This document shows positions 30,230 to 37,800 of a DNA stretch of 39,787 nucleotides, piece after piece; position 1 is the stretch's first letter; each line of letters starts with the position of its first letter. The notes under the pieces were generated by a model. It saw only the letters and a list, made by a program, of their open reading frames with translations, did not search any database and was not told the DNA's origin. The position numbers were made by a program, and so were the translations under genes. Origin of the DNA: a virus; IMG/VR virus record IMGVR_UViG_3300048930_000290, positions 1 through 39,787 of that record. One strand, written 5' to 3'.

Positions 30230-30679
30230 TTATGTCTCTCCTAGTAAAACGTTAAATCTTTGTATCCCGTGTCTCGTTACGTTGTCTTCTTCGACTTCGA
30301 TACTGATCAAACTACGCCTAAACTGTAGCGTGTTCCATCCCTCGACGCAAACACTTTGCTTGTGAAGAAGCTCATCAATGCGCTCTTGGATCAACTGCAA
30401 GCCTTTATTGCCCCGACCCGTCAAGCGGGCGCCCGGCCTATACCAAACGCTTATTTGAACCTCAGTGGTGAAGCCCTCGAAAGTATGGTTGCCCCGCTCT
30501 TCAAAGTCATTGTTAAAAATCACCACGTAAGGATAAGGGGTGTTGTCTGGCACGTGGTCAAAGACCTTGTCAGAAGTCGAGTCAGTGGTCGAGTCACCAC
30601 CTAAGAGATCGATCATCTCATCATCTGAAGCGATGATAAGATAGATAGCTTTTTGAAGTTCTAAGGGCGCCCATGTCAT
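30230..30679 (-). CDS. Tail terminator/completion protein (DUF3168-like)
   Basis: 149 aa. It has YLIIASDDEMIDLLG, VFDHVPDNTPYPYVVI and the hallmark EVQISVWYRPGARLTGRGNK, close to DUF3168 family head-tail joining proteins that cap the tail tube. The stop is next to the major tail gene and its start overlaps the gp10-like gene end (ATGA). Confidence 0.75.
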   Translation of the reverse strand: MTWAPLELQKAIYLIIASDDEMIDLLGGDSTTDSTSDKVFDHVPDNTPYPYVVIFNNDFEERGNHTFEGFTTEVQISVWYRPGARLTGRGNKGLQLIQERIDELLHKQSVCVEGWNTLQFRRSLISIEVEEDNVTRHGIQRFNVLLGET

Positions 30680-31131
30680 TTAACTGCATCCTTTTTTGAC
30701 TTCTCAAACGCAGTTTGGAAGATCTTTAAGACTTGTTTTTTTGTCTTCTTTAACGCCGCCGAAAGCCAAGGGCGTGGTGCCATTCTTTTGGTTCCAAACT
30801 CTAGATGAACACCATACTTGAGATTAGTCCCGACCAAAGCCTCAAGTCCATTGTTTAAGAACTCCATTTTAATTGACTGGACCAACCGCCCGGTGTCGGT
30901 GTTTGGTGGCTTGCCGGGCTCTGATACAACAACCGCCCTACGCCTACCGTTTGAATACCTGAAAGCAAGTTCACCTTTGTTGTTGCTTTGGATCGACTTG
31001 ACTGCGGTTCCATGCACCAAAGCCGCAGCTTTGAACACGGCTTCTTTTGCCCGCTTGTCAGAAGTCTCAGAAAAATCTAATAGCTTTTTTTGAATCTGTT
31101 TTGAACCTACAATTGAATATCCAAGCTTCAT
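30676..31131 (-). CDS. HK97 gp10-like head-tail connector
   Basis: From ATG 31131 (AAGGA seven bases upstream) 151 aa. KEAVFKAAALVHGTAVKSIQ, DTGRLVQSIKME and YGVHLEFGTKRMAPRPWL are the hallmark motifs of the HK97 gp10 family. It joins the head and tail. A longer frame reaches 31161 but would overlap the preceding gene's end. Confidence 0.85.
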   Translation of the reverse strand: MKLGYSIVGSKQIQKKLLDFSETSDKRAKEAVFKAAALVHGTAVKSIQSNNKGELAFRYSNGRRRAVVVSEPGKPPNTDTGRLVQSIKMEFLNNGLEALVGTNLKYGVHLEFGTKRMAPRPWLSAALKKTKKQVLKIFQTAFEKSKKDAVK

Positions 31132-31132
31132 G

Positions 31133-31474
31133 TCAGGTTCCTTGGTTTTCTTCGGCGTCAATAATCAAATAAAATTTTCTCTCATCTGGCCGTCTTACAC
31201 CTTTGATTTGAAAGGTCCTGCCATCATAGAGAAAACGCATCTCTTGAGTGATACCAGTCCGATGTCTTATGATCACCTCATGGCTTCTTTGATACTGAAT
31301 TTGATTCGATATCATCTTCTCTCTTGCACTCACGGGCTTTACATAAGCCCACACCGTCGCAAGATCTGTCCACGTTTCAGTGAACCCACCTTGACCATCG
31401 GTGGCCCGTGATAAAGTTTGAAACTTTATCCGGTGCCTCAGTGAGCCAATGCGGGCAATTGAAACGTCACTCAT
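31133..31474 (-). CDS. Head-closure / head-tail adaptor protein
   Basis: 113 aa. IGSLRHRIKFQTLSRATDGQ, ETWTDLATVWAYVKP and SHEVIIRHRTGITQEMRFLY match the phage head-tail joining (gp7/SPP1 gp16-like, PF05521) family. It closes the packaged head. Its start overlaps the stop of the preceding gene (ATGA). Confidence 0.85.
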   Translation of the reverse strand: MSDVSIARIGSLRHRIKFQTLSRATDGQGGFTETWTDLATVWAYVKPVSAREKMISNQIQYQRSHEVIIRHRTGITQEMRFLYDGRTFQIKGVRRPDERKFYLIIDAEENQGT

Positions 31475-32118
31475 ATTTTAAACCTTCTATAAGGCTCTAA
31501 GAGCATCGAAACCGCAGCGGGTATTTTAGGAAGTTCATCGCCCCTGTGTTCATACATGACGGCGCTCAATTGCTTTATCGCTTCTTTGATGTCATCAGGC
31601 ACGTTGGTATCAGCGGCGCCGAAGCCAAACACGCCTTGGATCTTGATCCCGTTCACAGGTCTTAAAATTGTAGTCGGCCATGTGGCACCAATCTTTAAAC
31701 CGATGCGGGCATAAGGTCCTGTAGCATCCACGGTGTAGTTTGAGTTAGAAAAAATATATTCAGTGTCATCCTCATCATAGCTATAGATGCCAGTAAGAGA
31801 ACTGAGAGGACCGATAGGAAGATTTAAAATTTTGCATTGAGAAGTGAGCATTGATATCGCACCATCTCTCACACCATCCCACCACTCGTCTTGATAGCCA
31901 CCAAACTTTGTGGGCCATTGATCATAGTAGATTGCCCATGTTTGGTTAATTAGCTTTTGATCTATTAGGGCTTCGATTCTTTTTGTTGCGGCCTTTACGA
32001 TTGATGTCACCACTGCGTCGTCGTCGGTTCCGTCTATTCTTAGGAACGTCTTCGCGTCTGTGGTCGAGAGTGCTTGGACCGCTGGTGGTGTGATGAGTGC
32101 TAACCTTGGTTGTGACAT
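31471..32118 (-). CDS. Head-tail connector (HK97 gp6-like)
   Basis: 215 aa. The N-terminus PPAVQALSTTDAKTFLRIDG and TDDDAVVTSIVKAATKRIEA are the typical gp6-like head-completion helices, followed by AIYYDQWP and EAIKQLSAVMYEHRG. Forms the connector ring below the portal. ATG 32118 has AAAGGTG as ribosome binding site. Confidence 0.85.
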   Translation of the reverse strand: MSQPRLALITPPAVQALSTTDAKTFLRIDGTDDDAVVTSIVKAATKRIEALIDQKLINQTWAIYYDQWPTKFGGYQDEWWDGVRDGAISMLTSQCKILNLPIGPLSSLTGIYSYDEDDTEYIFSNSNYTVDATGPYARIGLKIGATWPTTILRPVNGIKIQGVFGFGAADTNVPDDIKEAIKQLSAVMYEHRGDELPKIPAAVSMLLEPYRRFKI

Positions 32119-32290
32119 TGTTCACCTTTTTTTCAGTTTGCTTCAAGGGTGATGCGATCCCTAAAGCTTCGAAGTTTTCTGCGTCTTGTTTTTCAATCTC
32201 TAGTATCTCACCCGGTAACGCTAAAAATCCACGCCCTAAAACGTAGACAAAAGATGCTTTAAAAAATTGGACCTCTATCAGTTGAGCCAC
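31946..32290 (-). CDS. Small head-region protein with doubtful 3' end
   Basis: From about GTG 32290, the frame carries VAQLIEVQFFKASFVYVLGR and EILEIEKQDAENFEALGIAS, like small accessory head proteins of phages (an edge strand ending in a loop ALGxA). Its frame then runs 173 bases into the connector gene, where the product becomes basic and random. Removing one A from the A7 run just before ATG 32118 gives TGA there and a clean end. The real gene is probably about 32110-32290 or starting upstream. Confidence 0.45.
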   Translation of the reverse strand: MAQLIEVQFFKASFVYVLGRGFLALPGEILEIEKQDAENFEALGIASPLKQTEKKVNNVTTKVSTHHTTSGPSTLDHRREDVPKNRRNRRRRSGDINRKGRNKKNRSPNRSKAN

Positions 32291-32388
32291 AAATATTTTG
32301 CCTTTGTTTAAGGTGAGGTGATGGCTTTCTCTTTCAGGTGAAACAAGGCAAAAACACCTTGGGAGAAAACCACCACCCACAATTTTAA

Positions 32389-32814
32389 TTAAGAAGCGGG
32401 AAGAGCTTCAGGGTGCCCTTGGATCGCAGTCACGCCCACGATACAAGAAACTGTTCCTGTTTCTTCCAAGCGCACACGCACATAGCGCTTGTTACCTTTG
32501 TAATGTGCAAGGTGAACAGTGTTTTGATCATCAGTTGAATCAAGCACCTTCACGATTCCACTCGCGCCAGTTTCAGCGCCGATGATATCAGCATCAACAC
32601 AATCGGCAAAACTTCCATCGGTGTTGACATCTGCGTGTTGCAAAACAATGTCAAGCTTGTTTGAGTTGTCAAACGCAAATGCACCTACGTTCACCGCAAA
32701 AGTCACAGACCCATACTCTGCAACATCAACGCCCGTGGCGCTTGTGTTGGAAGTGATGGTTTGAGGTGAAAGAACTTGAGTAAATTTTAAAAGGGCTTTT
32801 AGTGTTCGTAACAT
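32389..32814 (-). CDS. Capsid-associated (decoration-like) protein
   Basis: 141 aa. The motif GSVTFAVNVGAFAF, followed by KLDIVLQHADVNTDGSFADC and HLAHYKGNKRYVRVRLEETG, is common in proteins directly downstream of HK97-type capsid genes, with a beta-sandwich ending in GHPEALPAS. It may decorate the head or act as a minor head protein. The family role is inferred. Confidence 0.6.
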   Translation of the reverse strand: MLRTLKALLKFTQVLSPQTITSNTSATGVDVAEYGSVTFAVNVGAFAFDNSNKLDIVLQHADVNTDGSFADCVDADIIGAETGASGIVKVLDSTDDQNTVHLAHYKGNKRYVRVRLEETGTVSCIVGVTAIQGHPEALPAS

Positions 32815-32856
32815 TTTTAAGTCTCCATTTTAGAGGTTTAATTTTTTTTGCTTTAA

Positions 32857-32880
32857 AACTGACGGGCCTTTCGACCCGCC
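32857..32880 (-). terminator. Weak rho-independent terminator after the capsid gene
   Basis: On the minus strand GGCGGG (32880-32875) pairs with CCCGTC (32866-32861, one G-U pair) around TCGAAAGG, followed by AGTTTT. It lies between the capsid stop and the downstream gene, where partial termination would raise capsid mRNA over downstream genes. Confidence 0.5.
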
Positions 32881-32903
32881 ATCAATTTGTTCGATGCTAA
32901 AAC

Positions 32904-34112
32904 TTAAGATGCTTTCATGATCAAAACTTTGAGGGCTTCAAAGTTTTTCACGCCGCCACCAACTCGCTTAGTTGTGTAGAACCCAACATAAGGCTTGTTA
33001 GTGTAAGGATCGCGAAGCACTCGGATACCTACTCGATCAACAATCTGATATCCCGCGCGGAAGTCACCATAGATGGCGATCTCGTTTGAGTTGTTCAGTG
33101 TTGATGCAAGCTCTGTGGCCATGCGTACAGGGCGACCAAGAAGCGTTCCCGGTTGGCCTACAGTCAAGCCCGGTTGCCAAATGTATTGACCTGTGTTGGT
33201 GTCTTTCAACTTTCGGATCTCACCAATGATCAATCGGTTGATCAACCATGTTGAGTTACCTTGATAAGGCTCTTTGAGTTTTGACTGAATGCCAATGAAG
33301 TCATTGCCGTCAAGAGTGGTGTTGTCTAAAGCTTCATGGCGCTCGATCTGATTGAAAGAAGTTCCCGAAGTGTAAGACAAAACGCCTTTCGGTTTTTGAA
33401 AACCGTTGCCAGAGATGAAAGCCGCAGCTTCATCACGTGCAAACTTCTCAGAAACTTTTGCAGCTAACCAAGCCTCAACGTTCACCGCTGCATCATCAAG
33501 CAATTTTTGAGTTGCTTGTGGGTTCGCATAAAGCTCATGCACCGGGATGTTGATCTTTTTAAGCTGTGGTGTATCGGTGGCCGTTCGAGCCGCAGTCTCA
33601 CCAACCCAACCGCTTGAAGCTTCATCAAGGTCTTGCATGATATCAAGGCTATCGCTTGAGATCACTTGAACGCTTGAGAGTTCACGCATGGGGTTTGATT
33701 CAAAAACTTTTGTGACAATCTCGGCACTCATTTCAGGCGTCACAAAAAAGCCACCATCTTCATCAACTTGAACTGACATGGACTTCTTAGCGAATTCTTT
33801 ATGAGCTTCTGTCATGTCGCCGCCCTTGCGCATGAAAGAAACGAAACCTTTTTTATATTCTTCGGCTTGCTTTTGCTCTTCTGTTTGAGCTTTAACATCT
33901 GCACCACCTTGCGCAGTTCGGGCAATGGCCGCGCTCATTTGTTCGATCTTTGCTTCAAGACCTGCAATGGCTTGGTTTGCTTTTTCAACCTTCTCGGTTG
34001 TCTCAGAAGATGCATGACCTTTGGTCTTGATCTCTTCAATGCGTGAATCGTTGGCTTTTTTAAACTCTTCGAAAGCTCTTCCAAGCTCATCAAGTTTGCG
34101 TTCTAGTTCCAT
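32904..34112 (-). CDS. Major capsid protein (HK97 fold)
   Basis: 402 aa. Residues 1-100 form a coiled coil (delta scaffold domain; RKLDELGRAFEEFKKAND ... EEYKKGFVSFMRKGG). The mature fold follows: SVQVDEDGGFFVTPEMSAEI, SSGWVGETAARTATDTPQLK, QATQKLLDDAAVNVEAWL and GNGFQKPKGVLSY. These are standard HK97-capsid motifs. It is cleaved by the protease encoded upstream and assembles the icosahedral head. Confidence 0.92.
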   Translation of the reverse strand: MELERKLDELGRAFEEFKKANDSRIEEIKTKGHASSETTEKVEKANQAIAGLEAKIEQMSAAIARTAQGGADVKAQTEEQKQAEEYKKGFVSFMRKGGDMTEAHKEFAKKSMSVQVDEDGGFFVTPEMSAEIVTKVFESNPMRELSSVQVISSDSLDIMQDLDEASSGWVGETAARTATDTPQLKKINIPVHELYANPQATQKLLDDAAVNVEAWLAAKVSEKFARDEAAAFISGNGFQKPKGVLSYTSGTSFNQIERHEALDNTTLDGNDFIGIQSKLKEPYQGNSTWLINRLIIGEIRKLKDTNTGQYIWQPGLTVGQPGTLLGRPVRMATELASTLNNSNEIAIYGDFRAGYQIVDRVGIRVLRDPYTNKPYVGFYTTKRVGGGVKNFEALKVLIMKAS

Positions 34113-34155
34113 GTTGTAACCTCTCTTGTTGTGGTGTCTTTGTTGTTTTAAATCT

Positions 34156-34821
34156 TTAGCCGTTTCGAAACTTATTGATCAGGTTGTCGATTGACTGACT
34201 AATCTTAGTCGGGTCTTCATCAACTTGTGCGGCTTCATAGCGAAGTGCAATCTCTAGATCTTTAAGTGAAACGCCTTGCGATTTTAATTGTTCAATCAAA
34301 ACTCTTGCCTTGTCAATAGCACCTATACTTTTAGCCGCAGTCACCATGGCTTCAGTGTTCATCGGGAAGGTGACGAGGCTATACTCAAAAAGCTTTAGTT
34401 CTTTTAAGTGCCTCACTCTTGGGTTGTCACGATTGGGTTCTGCGGTGATAGTCATGTAACCAATCGACAAGCCCATCTTTGCACCAAGCTTTAAGGCTTT
34501 TTTAGATAGTGAATAACGCTCTTTTGCTTTTTGAACGTTTAAGTCAAGAGCACCCCTCACCCAAAGTCCGGTTGCATCTTCTTTGGCTTCTTCGTTCCAA
34601 CCGATTTGATCATACGGCGAGTGATCGGCCAAAATCGGCACCCGGCCTTTTGAGTCTTTGATGGTTTTCTTGAAAGCGCCTTTATCAACAACGTCAAGAC
34701 CTAAGTCGATGTTGCCAAAGGTGGACGCATAGCCTTCAATCACGCCCTCATTCTCTCGCTCTTCCACATCACCGATCTTGAACTCAAATGTTTTATATTC
34801 GATCTTTTTTTCTTTGCTCAT
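34156..34821 (-). CDS. HK97-family prohead protease
   Basis: 221 aa. EGVIEGYASTFGNIDLGLDV and KGAFKKTIKDS are followed by VPILADHS (catalytic His67) and LGAKMGLSIGY (nucleophile Ser119). This is the serine protease that trims the scaffold domain of capsid protein. ATG 34821 follows the portal stop by two bases. Confidence 0.9.
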   Translation of the reverse strand: MSKEKKIEYKTFEFKIGDVEERENEGVIEGYASTFGNIDLGLDVVDKGAFKKTIKDSKGRVPILADHSPYDQIGWNEEAKEDATGLWVRGALDLNVQKAKERYSLSKKALKLGAKMGLSIGYMTITAEPNRDNPRVRHLKELKLFEYSLVTFPMNTEAMVTAAKSIGAIDKARVLIEQLKSQGVSLKDLEIALRYEAAQVDEDPTKISQSIDNLINKFRNG

Positions 34822-34823
34822 GA

Positions 34824-37800
34824 TTAGAGTTCCCCTTGATTCTTAGACTTATAAACTAGAACGCATCTGCAATTTGACACCACAACTCCATCACTGATAA
34901 GTAGGCCTGAATTTGATTGGAGATCATAAACATGGCCAGAATATCTAAAGACCTCAACCGATTCGACCTCATCAAAAAATACCAGTCCGGCGCTTCCATC
35001 AACCAACTCGCAAAGCTTTGCGGTTGTGATAGGGGAGTTATCTCTAGGTATTTGTTGAAGAAGGGCATCAAGCTTAGAAGTCAATCCGAACAAGAGTTTA
35101 TTAAGTGGCGCACTATCAAGAGTGACCCCATTTTGATTGAACGGCAATTGAAAAAAGCTTGGGTTGCCCGGCGTGGAAGCAGGGTCAGTCTCGACACCAA
35201 AATCAAAACCGCCAAGACTATTCAGAGAAGAAAGCTGCGAGTCTTTCTTTTCGAGACTGAGATTGCTAAGGCTCTTAAAAAGTTTAAGCCCGTCCAACAA
35301 TTCGCTATTGGCCACCACAACGTTGATATCGGACTGCCCACTCACCGCATCGCCGTGGAAGTTATCAGCTATCAGTTTTCTAGTAAAAGATTGCCCGTCC
35401 TTTTTAAGAAGTTCGAAGATCTCTTGGATGCGGGTTGGTTTGTTTTGTTCATTTACATCCCTGACATCTCTAAAGGCCTTGACCTCGCTTGCATAACTGA
35501 CAAGGTGAAGACCTTGAGTGATGTCCTTAGCAGGGATAAAACCCTTTTTGGACAATACGGGGTGATTTTTGGTAACGGTAAAAACTCGCCCCGATTTGGT
35601 CTTAACCTTCACCATATTCCCAACATATTTAAAACTAGACCCCGCTATAAAATACCCGGTGACTAAAGAATCAGGATGAAAACAGTTTATAACCTGATCA
35701 GCGCCCGCGCTTGAATCAAGCGGGCCATCCATCAGGGCATCAGGTGGCACCCCAAACTTTTCATCGAGTGGAACTTCTGCACCGTTCATAGCACCGTGAT
35801 CTGCACCACCATGAGCGCCGTCTCTTACGCGTGAATCATTAGCCGTGACCCACTCCTTCCACACACCGGGTATCTGAAGAGACTTGATAGCTTCCATTGA
35901 CCCATATTGTGAAGCAACCGCCACCTCAGTTCTCGCAATGCGCGTGGCTCTTGCAGGTGTTAGCTCTTCAAATTCTGATTGGATAAACTTTGAAAGCTCT
36001 GGTATAGAGTCACCATCTTCAATCGCGGTTTGTGTCCACTCACCTATGATCTTTTTGATGGTCTTTTGATTTGTCGAGGTGATGGTCTTGATCTGTTCGC
36101 CTGATCTTGTCTCGGTCCAATATTTTATAAAAGTGTCAAACTTTACGTTAGCTTTTTTCTCTATGTTGTAACCAAGACTCTTACCTTCTTCTAAGACCAT
36201 GTTGCCAAAGTCTTCAAGTGCATAGCGCGTATGGCGCATGAGAGTTTTCTTTAAGTCTTCATGCCACTCTGATTCAGTTTGAAGAAGGGCGTACTCGATG
36301 AGCTTTTTATCTTTGCCCTCTAGGGCTTTAGCCGTTTTTGAAAGTCGCTGAGAGAGGTCAAGGAAGTCTTGTTTAAGATCTCGCTCAAAGGAACCTTGAA
36401 GCCTTTTGCGTCTTTGGTTTTGTCTCTTCCAACTCTTTCGCTTTTCGTTTGCGTTGAGAAGGTTAATTGACTTCCATCCTTTTTCATCTTCTTCGAGTTC
36501 ATCATCTTCTGACTCGTCGTCTTCTGATTCATCATTTTGTTCTCTAGGTTCAGGTCCTGCATTGTTTGGTGCCTCATTAGTTGGTGGTGCCGTAGGTGTA
36601 AAAGATCTTCCTACTTCACCCATGATTTGTTCAGCTTGTTCCGATGTTAAATTAAAAGCCGTGATCAAAATGTTGACGCCCGTATCACGTGGCAATCTTC
36701 CACTTCCCACGGCTTCTATCACTGCAACCATTGAAGTGATCTGAATACCTGTGAGCGATTCTGTAGAGTCTGCGCCTTCTTCAGTTGATGGTTTAGCCGA
36801 TGATGCAAGTTCATAGTCATACATCATCTGACCACCGATGTTGTAAAAGTTAAGACCTTGCTGCTCTTCAAAACCCGCAGCTTCTCGCTTCTCATTGAGG
36901 GTCAAAAACTCAGTCGATTGAAGTGTGGAATATTTTTGCTCACGCTTCCACGTAAGGGCTTCGATATCGTCCTTGTCATAGTCAAGCCAAAGCCCTTCAC
37001 CAAACGCAGGGGTGAGCCACATATTCAATTGATCCCGCAAAGAATCCATCATTGGCAAAATTGTCTCTTCATAAAACGCAAGACGGGCTTCACGGTAGTT
37101 GTTAAAAGTCTTTTGGCCAAAGCCCATAAGTTCAGGTGGCACCCCTAAAGCGAGTGCTAGATCTGTGGCCGTGGTGGTTTTGTTATTTATAAAGTCCATA
37201 TCTTTCGGACCTAAAGAGATGGCTTGCCATGACAAACCACCTTCAATGATCATGGGGTTGCCAGCGTTTTTTGCACCCTTGTAGTTCGTCTCAAACTCTT
37301 TTCTCAAGCGTTCGTATTGTTCATTTGTTAGCTCACCCCTAGGGTTCGCATCTGACACTTTCATTTGAAGTACACCACTTGGTGTGGCCGAGTTCTGAAG
37401 AAGGGCTAGGTTCCATCTTTGACCCGCATTATTTTGATCAAGTGAAAGCATTGACGCCTCAAGTGGGCTCAACCCATACCAATCAGATAGTGGGTTGAAC
37501 GTCTTCCAATGCATGATTTGTGAAGTGAGAGTTATAGGATCAACATCCCATCTCTTTTCTTGTCCTGCATTTGAAAACACGTATTGCTTAGGATAGCCGT
37601 TTGCACCGGGTATGACTTTCATCTTGTCAGGTCTTACAGGCCACAACTCTAGAGGTGGTCCTGAAAGATTTAAACCTTTGTTGGCCTCAATGTATGAATT
37701 GCCCGCGATGCGGTTAAAGGCCACCACTGACTCAATGAACGCCGCTGTACCTTGTAAGGGGTTGGGCTTATCCCACAATGTGAGAAGTGGATGCTCTTCA

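Larger units (their letters stand above)
34872..35684 (-). mobile_element. Intein (Hint domain) in the portal-MuF gene
   Basis: Begins Cys1 in CFHPDSLVTG (block A). Block B is FTVTKNHPVL with Thr38 and His41. Block F is RYSGHVYDLQSNSGLLISDG with Asp254. It ends VVSN (Asn271), followed by the +1 Cys of the extein. The penultimate residue is Ser, not the usual His. A 180-residue insert between B and F contains ADNFHGDAVSGQSDINVV but no LAGLIDADG motif; instead the opposite strand encodes a nuclease (34932-35666). It sits at the most conserved site of the MuF domain, typical of inteins. Splicing activity is predicted, not proven. Confidence 0.88.

Noticed and set aside
34917-34931. TTG start five codons upstream of the antisense nuclease ATG
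   Set aside because: It overlaps the GGAG that would serve as ribosome site for ATG 34932, so ATG is preferred.
34856-35071. Minus-strand 71-codon ORF inside the intein
   Set aside because: It is a third frame under the intein and nuclease, without motif or start signal; only the 34932-35666 antisense frame shows a protein family pattern.
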